In this document: one piece after another, positions 10,476 through 18,222 of the stretch
Numbering within the stretch: position 1 is the first letter of the stretch
Layout: every line of letters begins with the position of its first letter
Position numbers and translations under genes: made by a program
The notes under the pieces: generated by a model
Databases searched by the model: none
What the model saw: the letters and a program-made list of their open reading frames with translations, nothing else
What the model was told of the DNA's origin: nothing
NCBI RefSeq assembly: GCF_030845995.1
Contig: NZ_CP132719.1
Location: 1,550,001-1,614,000, forward strand
From: Geothrix sp. 21YS21S-4
GTDB lineage: Bacteria; Acidobacteriota; Holophagae; Holophagales; Holophagaceae
Direction of reading: 5' to 3'
Length of the DNA stretch: 64,000 nucleotides

Positions 10476-11406
10476 GGGACTCTTCTTTCAGGGTGGCGCG
10501 GGCGGTTCGCACGGCGGCGTCGTGGACCCAGAACAGGGCGGAAGCGCGGAGCAGCCAGCCCATCAGCCAGGCGTTGAGGACCGTGGCCAGGAGCTGCAGG
10601 CCCAGCAGCGCCGTCACGCGGAGCGTCGTTCCGCCACCCAGCCGCCAGGCCAGCAGCAGGACCAGGAAGGGAAGAAGGGAGCGCACGGCCGCGCCGCCCA
10701 CGCACACGGCGCCCCACTGGATGGGGTGCGTCCACAGACGGAGGAAACTGTCCTTCAGATGGGCGCGGTAGCCTCGCGAAAGGCCCGCGGCCCGGCCCAG
10801 GCGGCAGAACCACCACTGGAGGTTGAGGGCCGCCGCGGCGCCCATCGCGAACAGGGGTACGCCAATGAGGGCGCTCCAGCCCAGCCCGTCGATGCCCATC
10901 TCCCCCAGCCAGCGCAGGGCCGCGATGCCGCCCCAGGCCACGAGTCCCAGGGGCAGGAGGCCGACGAGCAGGGTGTCCAGCGCTCCGAGGAGCCACGCGC
11001 GGAGGGTCGCCTTGCCGCCCGCGGTCTCCGCCTGCATCCGCCAGCCGCACCACAGGACGATGACGATGCCGAGTCCCAGGAGATGGACCGTGGGCGAACT
11101 CGCCGCGCGGTGGCGCAGCCCGCCGTTCTCCCAGAGTTCCCAGATGTCCCGGGCGCTGATCCCCTCGCCCCAGTGGCTGGGCAGGGCGCTCCACCGGACG
11201 GCATGGCGCAGGTGGCCGGCCCAGCCCAGGGTGGGTCCCAGGAGGACCAGCACCCACCCGGCGATCAGGCCCCACCCCCAGCGGGTGAACCCGCCGGGCA
11301 GGGCGGCCCGGAGGAAAGACCAGGGCGCCCGAGGGGTCAGGGCCTCCTCGGCGTGAATGGTGGTCGGGCGTTCCTCGATCATCTGCGTCCGCAAGCAACC
11401 CTTCAT
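10456..11406 (-). CDS. Polytopic membrane protein of unknown function
   Basis: About 316 residues with some six hydrophobic segments (near residues 45-65, 105-125, 140-165, 180-200, 250-275 and 285-305), rich in Leu, Trp and Gly. I recognise no family motif. It is the first gene of a minus-strand run into the split 5'-nucleotidase and is divergent from the trp operon, with about 50 bases between the two starts. The start is uncertain: ATG at 11406, a TTG one codon earlier, or an ATG nine codons later are all possible and none has a strong ribosome site. Confidence 0.6.
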   Translation of the reverse strand: MKGCLRTQMIEERPTTIHAEEALTPRAPWSFLRAALPGGFTRWGWGLIAGWVLVLLGPTLGWAGHLRHAVRWSALPSHWGEGISARDIWELWENGGLRHRAASSPTVHLLGLGIVIVLWCGWRMQAETAGGKATLRAWLLGALDTLLVGLLPLGLVAWGGIAALRWLGEMGIDGLGWSALIGVPLFAMGAAAALNLQWWFCRLGRAAGLSRGYRAHLKDSFLRLWTHPIQWGAVCVGGAAVRSLLPFLVLLLAWRLGGGTTLRVTALLGLQLLATVLNAWLMGWLLRASALFWVHDAAVRTARATLKEESRDVQIL

Positions 11407-11416
11407 CAAACCACAC

Positions 11417-11446
11417 TTGACAGGCCCCGCGCCGGTGGGGTTTCAT
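11417..11446 (+). promoter_or_regulatory. Candidate trp promoter
   Basis: A consensus TTGACA (11417-11422) is followed after 18 bases by TTTCAT (11441-11446), a 4/6 match to the -10 box. If used, transcription would begin at about 11453, next to the leader-peptide ATG at 11454, so the leader might be translated from a leaderless end. Motif-based only. Confidence 0.4.
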
Positions 11447-11453
11447 CGCTTCC

Positions 11454-11546
11454 ATGCCGCTGTCCCTCCCGTTCCCCAGCCGGGGCCTCCGTTCCGAGGT
11501 CTGGTTCTGGCGCATGGGCTCGGACGGCTCCTCCGGCGAGGCCTGA
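11454..11546 (+). CDS. trpL: trp leader peptide
   Basis: A 30-codon ORF encoding a peptide with Trp-Phe-Trp at codons 17-19 (11502-11510), placed between the candidate promoter and an attenuator terminator, upstream of trpE. Two Trp codons separated by one residue are rare by chance in so short a frame. Ribosome stalling on them when charged tRNA-Trp is scarce would be the sensing step. The start is the only ATG in frame upstream of the Trp codons. A G-rich stretch (GGTGGGG) lies about 15 bases upstream as a weak ribosome site. Confidence 0.8.
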   Translation: MPLSLPFPSRGLRSEVWFWRMGSDGSSGEA

Positions 11547-11599
11547 CGGCCCATCGCCCTTCCGGACCCTCCGAGCCCGACCCCCTGGTCGGGCTTTTT
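11489..11599 (+). promoter_or_regulatory. trp operon transcription attenuator
   Basis: Classical alternative hairpins can be drawn. Segment 1 (11489-11498, CCGTTCCGAG) pairs with segment 2 (11519-11527, CTCGGACGG), with one bulged T, enclosing the Trp codons. Segment 2 extended left (11516-11524, GGGCTCGGA) is a perfect 9-base complement of segment 3 (11570-11578, TCCGAGCCC). Segment 3 overlaps the left arm of the terminator (11574-11581). A ribosome stalled at the Trp codons would block 1:2, favour 2:3 and prevent termination. Confidence 0.85.
11574..11599 (+). terminator. Attenuator terminator upstream of trpE
   Basis: AGCCCGAC (11574-11581) pairs with GTCGGGCT (11588-11595) around a 6-base loop and is followed by TTTTT, an intrinsic terminator 17 bases before the trpE ATG. 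Confidence 0.9.
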
Positions 11600-11615
11600 C
11601 GTATCTGGACGCCCC

Positions 11616-13004
11616 ATGTTCCTGCTCCGCCACCCGCTTCCCGCGGACCTGCTCACCCCCTTAGGGGCCTATCTGGCCCTGCGGCCCGCGGGCGCCAGCC
11701 TCCTGCTGGAGTCCTGCGACCAGGGCGAGCGGGTGGGACGGCACAGCTTCGTCCTGCTGGAAGGGGCCGGAGAATGCCGCCTGGAGCCGCCCGCCCGGGG
11801 TTGGGTCGAAACGCTGCGGTCCCTGGCGGAGGTGGCGGTCCTGGACGCGCGCCACGATCCCCTCGCTCCGCTGCCCGCGCTCCGGAACCCGCTGCCCGTG
11901 GGCGTGGGCTGCGCCGGCTACCTGGGCTTCGAATCCGTCGGCGCCCTGGAACCCTCCCTCTCCCTGCCCACTCGCGACAGCCTGGGCCTTCCCGGCCTGT
12001 GGGTGAAGCGCTTCGGCGCGGCGCTGGTCTTCGACCACCTCCATCAGGTGGCGGAATTGCAGGCGCTGGCCGCTGATCCGGAGGAGGGCTTCGCCCGGCT
12101 GAGAGAGCTTGCGGACCGGCTGCGGGCGGGCGTGGGAGACCCCCCGGCCGCCTCCCCCGCCGATCCCCGGGCCCAGGCGCTGAGCACCCGGGCGGCCTTC
12201 GAAGGCGCTGTGGTCCAGGCCCAGGCGCGGATTCTGGACGGGGATGTCTACCAGCTCGTGCCGAGCCAGCGGTTCCGCGTGGACAATCCGCCGCCGCCCC
12301 TGGCCGCCTACCGGCGCCTCCGGCGCCTCAACCCCAGCCCCTACGGGTTCCTGCTGGAATGGGACGGCTTTGCCCTGGTGGGCGCGTCGCCGGAGATGCT
12401 GGTGCGGGTGCAGGACGGCGAAGCCGAGACCCTGCCCATCGCGGGCACCGTCCGCCGGGGCGCTGACGTGGAAGAGGACGCCGCCCGGTTCGAGGCCCTG
12501 AAGCGGGATCCCAAGGAACTGGCCGAGCACCAGATGCTGGTGGACCTCGCCCGCAACGATCTGGGGCGCGTGGCAGTTCCGGGCGGCGTGCGGGTGGAGA
12601 AGCCCCTGGCGCTCCAGCGGACCAGCCACGTCCTGCACCTCACCACCACGGTGAAGGCGCGGCTGCGGCCCGGGGTGGATGCCCTGGATGTGCTGGCGGC
12701 GGCCTTCCCGGCGGGAACCGTGAGCGGCGCCCCCAAGCTGCGCGCCTGCCAGCGCATCGCCGAGTTGGAAGGGGAGGTGCGCGGTCCCTACGGCGGCGTG
12801 CTCCTGCGGTGGGGGGCGGACGGCGCCCTGGACACGGCCCTCATCCTGCGGACGGCGGTCTACGCGGGCGGCGCGGCCTACCTCCAGGCCGGCGCCGGCG
12901 TGGTGCGCGCCTCCCGGCCGGACGCGGAGTACTTCGAGACCCTGCACAAGCTCGGCGCCGTGGCCGAAGCCCTGGGCGTGCGGCTGGAAGGGAGCGCGGA
13001 ATGA
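11616..13004 (+). CDS. trpE: Anthranilate synthase component I
   Basis: Converts chorismate plus ammonia from TrpG to anthranilate, the first committed step to tryptophan. At 462 residues it has the N-terminal regulatory region with LLLES, the Leu-Leu-Glu-Ser motif that binds feedback Trp in this family. The chorismate-binding domain carries DVYQLVPSQRF, SPYGFLLEWDGFALVGASPEM, LPIAGTVRRG, DLARNDLGRV and FPAGTVSGAPKLRA. First structural gene after the attenuator. Its TGA overlaps the trpG ATG. Confidence 0.97.
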   Translation: MFLLRHPLPADLLTPLGAYLALRPAGASLLLESCDQGERVGRHSFVLLEGAGECRLEPPARGWVETLRSLAEVAVLDARHDPLAPLPALRNPLPVGVGCAGYLGFESVGALEPSLSLPTRDSLGLPGLWVKRFGAALVFDHLHQVAELQALAADPEEGFARLRELADRLRAGVGDPPAASPADPRAQALSTRAAFEGAVVQAQARILDGDVYQLVPSQRFRVDNPPPPLAAYRRLRRLNPSPYGFLLEWDGFALVGASPEMLVRVQDGEAETLPIAGTVRRGADVEEDAARFEALKRDPKELAEHQMLVDLARNDLGRVAVPGGVRVEKPLALQRTSHVLHLTTTVKARLRPGVDALDVLAAAFPAGTVSGAPKLRACQRIAELEGEVRGPYGGVLLRWGADGALDTALILRTAVYAGGAAYLQAGAGVVRASRPDAEYFETLHKLGAVAEALGVRLEGSAE

Positions 13005-13576
13005 TCCTCCTGATCGACGCCCTGGATTCCTTCACCTACAACCTCGTGCAGGCCTTCGAAACGCTGGGCGCCGCCGTGCGCGTTGTCCGCCACGACGCCA
13101 TCGATCTGGACGGCGCGCAGGCTCTGGCGCCCGACGCGGTGGTGCTGTCCCCCGGGCCTGGCCATCCCACGGAAAGTCCCGCCCACATGGCCCTGGCAGG
13201 CTCCGATTGGAGGGTTCCCCTCCTGGGCGTGTGCCTGGGCCACCAGGCGCTGGCGGCCGCCGGCGGCGGCCGGGTGACGCGCGCGCTGGAGCCGCTGCAC
13301 GGCGAGGCCACGCCCCTGGACCACGACGGGACGGGCCTGTTCCAGGGGCTGCCCCCGGGCTTTCCCGTGGGCCGCTACCACAGCCTCATCGCCGATCCGG
13401 CGACCCTGCCGGCCTGCTGGCGGGTGACGGGGCGCAGTCCCGGCGGCGAAATCATGGCCATGGCCCACCGGACCCTGCCGCGCTGGGGGGTGCAGTTCCA
13501 CCCCGAGAGCATCCTCACGCCGGACGGCCCGGCCATCCTCGCCAACTTCCTCCGACTGGCCCGGGAGGCCCGATGA
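13001..13576 (+). CDS. trpG: Anthranilate synthase component II (glutamine amidotransferase)
   Basis: Supplies ammonia from glutamine to TrpE. 191 residues, class I amidotransferase: oxyanion-hole motif LSPGPGHP, nucleophile in GVCLGHQAL, and the catalytic His-Glu in QFHPES. The ATG at 13001 overlaps the trpE TGA. The same subunit could also serve aminodeoxychorismate synthase, as in some bacteria; no separate pabA is in this window. Confidence 0.96.
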   Translation: MILLIDALDSFTYNLVQAFETLGAAVRVVRHDAIDLDGAQALAPDAVVLSPGPGHPTESPAHMALAGSDWRVPLLGVCLGHQALAAAGGGRVTRALEPLHGEATPLDHDGTGLFQGLPPGFPVGRYHSLIADPATLPACWRVTGRSPGGEIMAMAHRTLPRWGVQFHPESILTPDGPAILANFLRLAREAR

Positions 13577-14607
13577 CCCTGCTCACCACCCACAACCCGA
13601 TCCGCCCGCTGCCCGAAGCCACGGCCGCGGAGCTCATGCGGATCTTCGTGGACCAGGACACGGACGCCCTGCTGGTGGGCGCCTGCCTGGCCCTCCTGGC
13701 CCAGCGGGTGCCCGAGGCCCACGAGCTGGCGGCCTTCGCGGGGACCCTGGCCGAGGCGGCGGTGCCGTTCCCGGCGGTTCCAGAAGGGACCCTGGACACC
13801 TGCGGAACCGGCGGCGACGGCGCCTCCACCGCCAACCTCAGCACCCTGGCGGCCCTCCTCCTGCCCCGGCTGGGCGTCCCCGTGGTCAAGCACGGCAACC
13901 GGGCGGCCACCAGCGTCTGCGGGAGCGCCGACCTCCTGGAGGCCCTGGGCTACGACCTGGCCCGCGCCGGCGTGGACCTGGCCGGGGACCTGGAGGCCCG
14001 CCGCTTCGCCTTCCTGTTCGCGCCCGCCTACCATCCGCTGCTGGGCCGCCTCCGGGAGATCCGCCGCCGCCTCGGGATCCCCACCATCTTCAACCTGCTG
14101 GGGCCGCTGCTCAACCCGGCCCAGCCGCCCCTCCAGCTCCTGGGCGTGGCGCGGGAGGAGCTGCTGGCGCCCATGGCCGGAGCCCTGGCCCGGCGCGGAA
14201 CCCTGCGGCGGGCCTTCGTCGTCCACGGCAAGGACGCGGAAGGGAAGGGCCTGGACGAGGCCTCCATCGAAGGTCCCACCGTCGTCCTGACCGTCACGGA
14301 CGGGCGGGTGGAAGGTTCTCAGGTGCTGGTGCCCCGAGAACTGGGGCTAACGCCTCCCCCGCGCCACGCCCTGCGGGTGGCGGACCGCGCCGAGGCCCTG
14401 GCGGTGGCCCGGGGCCTGGCCGCCGGCGCCGACCATCCGGATTTCCGCCCCGCCGTCGCCGACGCGGTCGCTCTCCAGGCCGGGCTGGGACTCCTCCTCC
14501 ATCGGGACCTCCGGCTGGAAGCGCTGCCCGCAGCCTTCGGGGAAGCCCGCGGCGCCCTGGACCACGGTTTCGCCTGGCCCTTTCCCCCCTCGGAGGCGCG
14601 GCCATGA
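13573..14607 (+). CDS. trpD: Anthranilate phosphoribosyltransferase
   Basis: Transfers phosphoribose from PRPP to anthranilate. 344 residues, the usual family length. Motifs DTCGTGGDGASTANLST, KHGNRAATSVCGSADLLEALG (split over PRPP and anthranilate sites) and NLLGPLLNPAQ are intact. The start overlaps the trpG stop (ATGA). Stand-alone, not fused to trpG as in enterics. Confidence 0.97.
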   Translation: MTLLTTHNPIRPLPEATAAELMRIFVDQDTDALLVGACLALLAQRVPEAHELAAFAGTLAEAAVPFPAVPEGTLDTCGTGGDGASTANLSTLAALLLPRLGVPVVKHGNRAATSVCGSADLLEALGYDLARAGVDLAGDLEARRFAFLFAPAYHPLLGRLREIRRRLGIPTIFNLLGPLLNPAQPPLQLLGVAREELLAPMAGALARRGTLRRAFVVHGKDAEGKGLDEASIEGPTVVLTVTDGRVEGSQVLVPRELGLTPPPRHALRVADRAEALAVARGLAAGADHPDFRPAVADAVALQAGLGLLLHRDLRLEALPAAFGEARGALDHGFAWPFPPSEARP

Positions 14608-15437
14608 CGCTTCTTCCCGATCCCGCGGACCTCGTCCGCAGCGCCGGCCTGCCCGCCCGCTCCCACCTCCAGCGGGTGCTGGCCTCCGAGCTGGTCCGCC
14701 TGGCGGAACTGCCGGCCGCGCCCTCCTCACGCGCTTTCCTCCGCGAACCGGGTTCTTTCGAGTCGGCCCTGCGGCGCGATGCCGAGACCCGCGGCGGAGC
14801 GGTCATCGCGGAGTACAAGCAGGCCTCGCCTTCGCTGGGGCCCTTCGCCGCCGGGACTCCGATGCTGCCCCAGCTCCAGGCCTACCGCGACGGCGGCGCC
14901 TCGGCGTTCTCGATCCTCGCGGAGCCCGTCCACTTCCGGGGCGATGCGGCGCATCTGACCGCGGCGGCGCCCCTGGCGATGCCCCGCCTGTACAAGGGGT
15001 TCGTGATCGCCGAGGCGCAGCTGGCGGAAGCGGAGGCCTGCGGCGCCGAAGCGGTCCTGCTGATCGCCCGGGTGCTGAGAAACCACACGGCCGCCTTCGC
15101 GGACGCCGCGCGACGCCGGGGGCTGGAGCCGCTGGTGGAGCTGCACGACCTTACGGAAGTCCCCTTCGCCCAGGCCGCCGAGGCCCGGCTGGTGGGCATC
15201 AACGCCCGCGACCTCTCCACCTTCACGCTAGGCGTCCCCACCGCCGCGCCCCTCCGGAAAGCCTTCCCCGAGGCCGTCCTGATCCGCGAATCGGGCCTGG
15301 CCACCCCCGAGGACGCCCGGGCCGCGCTGCGGGCCGGATTCGACGCGCTCCTCATCGGCGAGGCGCTCATGCGGAGCGCCGATCCCCGGGGCTTTCTGGA
15401 GCGGATCTTCGCGGACCTGCGGCAGGAGAGCCGATGA
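14604..15437 (+). CDS. trpC: Indole-3-glycerol-phosphate synthase
   Basis: Ring-closing decarboxylation of CdRP to indole-3-glycerol phosphate. 277 residues, TIM-barrel. Catalytic and phosphate-site motifs: AEYKQASPSLG (Lys), YKGFVIAEAQ, LVELHDLTEV (Glu), GINARDLSTF and IRESGLATPEDA. ATGA overlap with trpD on the left and trpF on the right. Confidence 0.96.
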   Translation: MTLLPDPADLVRSAGLPARSHLQRVLASELVRLAELPAAPSSRAFLREPGSFESALRRDAETRGGAVIAEYKQASPSLGPFAAGTPMLPQLQAYRDGGASAFSILAEPVHFRGDAAHLTAAAPLAMPRLYKGFVIAEAQLAEAEACGAEAVLLIARVLRNHTAAFADAARRRGLEPLVELHDLTEVPFAQAAEARLVGINARDLSTFTLGVPTAAPLRKAFPEAVLIRESGLATPEDARAALRAGFDALLIGEALMRSADPRGFLERIFADLRQESR

Positions 15438-16054
15438 CCCTTCTGGCCAAGGTCTGCGGACTGGTCCGCGCCGAGGACGCCGCATTCGCCGCGGCGGAAG
15501 GGGCGGATCTGCTGGGCTTCGTAGTCCACCCCCCCAGCCCCCGCCACTGCGCCGACCTGACCGTTGCCGCGCCCTTCCTCGACCGCGCCGTCCTGGTGAT
15601 GGTGGCCGACCGGGCGGAAGCGGTGCTCAACCTCGCGCGAGCCCACGGGTTCCGCCGCGTCCAGCCCCATCTGCCCCCCGCGGAGCGGGAACGGGGCGCT
15701 CGGCTGCTGCGGGAGGCGGGTCTCTTCCTCCTCCAGCCCTGGGCGGATGAACCGGATCAGGAACCCGTCCCCGCGGACCTCTACCTGTGGGAGCCCAGTC
15801 CCACGGCGACGGGCGTGCCGGGCGGATCGGGACGAGGGCATTCCCTGGCCTTTCCGCCTCCGGGGCCTTTCCTGCTGGCGGGGGGAATCCATGGCGGGAA
15901 CGTCGCGGAGCGCATGGCGGTCCTTCCGGCGGAGGCCCGTTCCCAATTCAGGGGCTTCGACGCCGCCAGCCGCCTGGAAGCCGCTCCGGGTCGCAAGGAT
16001 CCTGCGCGGGTCGCCGACTTTCTTTCCGCTGTTCGTTCGTTGGAGTGCCCATGA
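15434..16054 (+). CDS. trpF: Phosphoribosylanthranilate isomerase
   Basis: Amadori isomerisation of PRA to CdRP. 206 residues. The catalytic Cys lies in the N-terminal AKVCGLVR, and the C-terminal phosphate-binding region is LLAGGIHGGNV and FDAASRLE, where the Asp is the expected general acid. It is rather diverged in the middle (strand regions around residues 60-120), but position between trpC and trpB makes the call secure. ATGA overlaps on both sides. Confidence 0.92.
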   Translation: MTLLAKVCGLVRAEDAAFAAAEGADLLGFVVHPPSPRHCADLTVAAPFLDRAVLVMVADRAEAVLNLARAHGFRRVQPHLPPAERERGARLLREAGLFLLQPWADEPDQEPVPADLYLWEPSPTATGVPGGSGRGHSLAFPPPGPFLLAGGIHGGNVAERMAVLPAEARSQFRGFDAASRLEAAPGRKDPARVADFLSAVRSLECP

Positions 16055-17235
16055 CGACCGCCTTTCATTTGCCCTCGCGATTTGGTGCCCCGGGCCTGGG
16101 CGGCTGCTACGCGCCGGAGACGCTCATGCAGCCGCTCCTGGATCTGGAGGCGGCCTTCCGGGCCGCGGTGGAGGATCTCGCCTTCCAGCGCGACCTGAAG
16201 GAGGAGCTGCGCCATTTCGTGGGCCGGCCGACGCCCCTGACGCCCGCGCCCCGGCTGGCCGCGCGGCTGGGGCTGAAGGGCGTCTTCCTCAAGCGGGAGG
16301 ACCTCGCCCACACCGGCGCCCACAAGATCAACAACGCCCTGGCCCAGGCCCTGCTGGCGAGGCGGATGGGCAAGGGGGAGATCATCGCCGAGACCGGGGC
16401 GGGCCAGCACGGCGTGGCCACCGCCGCCGCCTGCGCGCGGCTGGGGCTGACCTGCACCGTCTACATGGGCGTCGCCGACATGGCCCGCCAGGCGCCGAAC
16501 GTGGCCCGGATGCGGCTCTTCGGAGCTCGGGTCGAGCCCGTGGCGGCGGGGCAGGGCACCCTCAAGGAGGCCGTGAACGAAGCGCTGCGGGCCTGGGCAG
16601 GCCGCTGCGACCGGGCCCACTACATCCTGGGCTCGGCCCTGGGTCCCCATCCTTTTCCCACGCTGGTGCGGAGCTTCCAGACGGTCATCGGCGAGGAGGC
16701 CCGGGCGCAGGTTCTGGACCAGGCCGGCGCGCTGCCGGACGTCGTCCTGGCCTGCGCGGGCGGCGGCAGCAACGGCCTGGGCCTGCTGGTTCCCTTTCTG
16801 GGGGATGCCCTGGAGCGGGTCGCCGTCGAAGCCGGCGGCCACGGCAAGGCCCTCGGGGAACACGCCGCGCGGCTGGAGGGTGGAAGGTTGGGCGTGCTGC
16901 ACGGATGCAAGACCCTTCTGCTCCAGGACGGCCACGGCCATACGGCGGAGACCGCCAGCATCAGCGCGGGGCTGGACTATCCCGCCCTCGGCCCCGAACT
17001 GGCGGCCCTCGCGCTGGACGGGAAGGTGGCGGTGCGCCGGGCCTCCGACGACGAGGCCCTGGCCGGAGCGCGGCTGCTGTGCGAAACCGAAGGCATCCTC
17101 CCCGCCCTGGAGAGCAGCCACGCCCTGGCCGTTCTCCCCGCCCTCGCCGCCGCAGGGGCGGCCACGGTCCTCCTGGGCCTCAGCGGCCGCGGGGACAAGG
17201 ACCTGTCCACCTACCAGTCGCGGCTGGGGATCTAG
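16051..17235 (+). CDS. trpB: Tryptophan synthase beta chain
   Basis: PLP-dependent condensation of indole with serine. 394 residues. PLP lysine in HTGAHKINNAL, the GAGQHGVA loop, the phosphate-binding GGGSNGLG, and C-terminal LSGRGDKDL. This is the TrpB1 type that works with TrpA. Start at the ATG overlapping the trpF stop. The trpA gene follows after 90 bases that contain an inverted repeat, the only gap in an otherwise overlapping operon. Confidence 0.97.
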   Translation: MTTAFHLPSRFGAPGLGGCYAPETLMQPLLDLEAAFRAAVEDLAFQRDLKEELRHFVGRPTPLTPAPRLAARLGLKGVFLKREDLAHTGAHKINNALAQALLARRMGKGEIIAETGAGQHGVATAAACARLGLTCTVYMGVADMARQAPNVARMRLFGARVEPVAAGQGTLKEAVNEALRAWAGRCDRAHYILGSALGPHPFPTLVRSFQTVIGEEARAQVLDQAGALPDVVLACAGGGSNGLGLLVPFLGDALERVAVEAGGHGKALGEHAARLEGGRLGVLHGCKTLLLQDGHGHTAETASISAGLDYPALGPELAALALDGKVAVRRASDDEALAGARLLCETEGILPALESSHALAVLPALAAAGAATVLLGLSGRGDKDLSTYQSRLGI

Positions 17236-17242
17236 GGGTTTT

Positions 17243-17307
17243 AACCGCAGATGTCGCAGAGGGCCGCGGATGAAAAGAAAAACGGACGAGTTCCTTCATC
17301 TGCGGTT
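17243..17307. repeat. REP-like inverted repeat between trpB and trpA
   Basis: AACCGCAGATG (17243-17253) and its exact complement CATCTGCGGTT (17297-17307) flank a 43-base spacer with an internal near-repeat of the left arm (CCGCGGATGAA). The layout is like the interspersed palindromic elements common in GC-rich genomes. It interrupts an operon whose other genes all overlap. Confidence 0.65.
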
Positions 17308-17325
17308 CCCAACCAAAGGACTTCC

Positions 17326-18072
17326 ATGAATCGCCTCCTTCCCTTCCTGATGGCCGGCGACCCAAGCCTGGAGGCGCTGCCCGGCCTGCTTTCCCAGGCC
17401 AAGTCCTTGGGCCTCGAAGCCCTCGAATTGGGCCTCCCGCACTCGGATCCCATCGCGGACGGCCCCGTCCTCCAGGCTGCGGCGCATCGGGCGATCGGGA
17501 GCGGCGCCACGCCCCGGCGCGTCCTGGAAGCGCTCGCGGGGATCCGCGACAGCCCTGATCTCATCCTCTTCACCTACCTGAACCCGCTGCTCCAGATCGG
17601 CGCCGGGCCACTGAAGAACCTCCTGGCGTCCACCCCGGTGAAGGCGCTGCTGGTGGTGGATCTCCCCTTCGGGGAGGAACCCGGATTCGAGGCGGAGCTG
17701 CGCGATGCGGGCTACCCCTTCGTTCCGCTGCTGGCGCCGACGACTTCCCAGGCCCGGGCGGAGCGCCTGCTCGCAGAGCGTCCGGATCCCGGCGCGGGAG
17801 CCCCCTTCGCCCAGCGTTTCGCCTACGTGGTGGCGCGCCTCGGCGTCACCGGGACCGCGACGAACATCGACCTGGCGCCCGTCGCGGGCCGAGTGGCCGC
17901 CCTGCGCGCCCTGTCGGATCGCCCGCTGGCCGTGGGTTTCGGCCTGTCCGATGCGGCGAGCCTGGCGGAGGTCAGGTCGCTGGGCGCGACGCCGATCGTA
18001 GGATCGGCGCTGGTTCGCGCGTTGGACGAGGGTCGTACATTGAAGGAGTCCCTGCTCCCCCTGCTGGGTTGA
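17326..18072 (+). CDS. trpA: Tryptophan synthase alpha chain
   Basis: Cleaves indole-3-glycerol phosphate to indole and G3P and passes indole to TrpB. 248 residues, slightly shorter than the ~268 of E. coli, with a shorter N-terminus (MNRLLPFLMAGDP). Catalytic Glu in ALELGLPHSDPIADGP. C-terminal phosphate-site motifs AVGFGLSD and GSALVRALDEG are present. Start at ATG 17326, with AAAGGA 6 bases upstream. Confidence 0.96.
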   Translation: MNRLLPFLMAGDPSLEALPGLLSQAKSLGLEALELGLPHSDPIADGPVLQAAAHRAIGSGATPRRVLEALAGIRDSPDLILFTYLNPLLQIGAGPLKNLLASTPVKALLVVDLPFGEEPGFEAELRDAGYPFVPLLAPTTSQARAERLLAERPDPGAGAPFAQRFAYVVARLGVTGTATNIDLAPVAGRVAALRALSDRPLAVGFGLSDAASLAEVRSLGATPIVGSALVRALDEGRTLKESLLPLLG

Positions 18073-18119
18073 CGATCGCAGGATCGTGAATTGGCGCGGC
18101 TTGGGGGGTCCCGGGAAGG

Positions 18120-18147
18120 TTGCAAGGGCGTAACGATTTGGTATCGT
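18120..18147 (+). promoter_or_regulatory. Candidate promoter of the FadL-like porin
   Basis: TTGCAA (18120-18125), a 16-base spacer and TATCGT (18142-18147), 75 bases before the porin ATG in the gap after trpA. Motif match only. Confidence 0.35.
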
Positions 18148-18222
18148 GGTCCATCTTGCCCTTCGGAAACGGCTGGCAACAGCCCCCCACCCCGGGGAAC
18201 CGGGACTAGGAGCCATGCCCCC

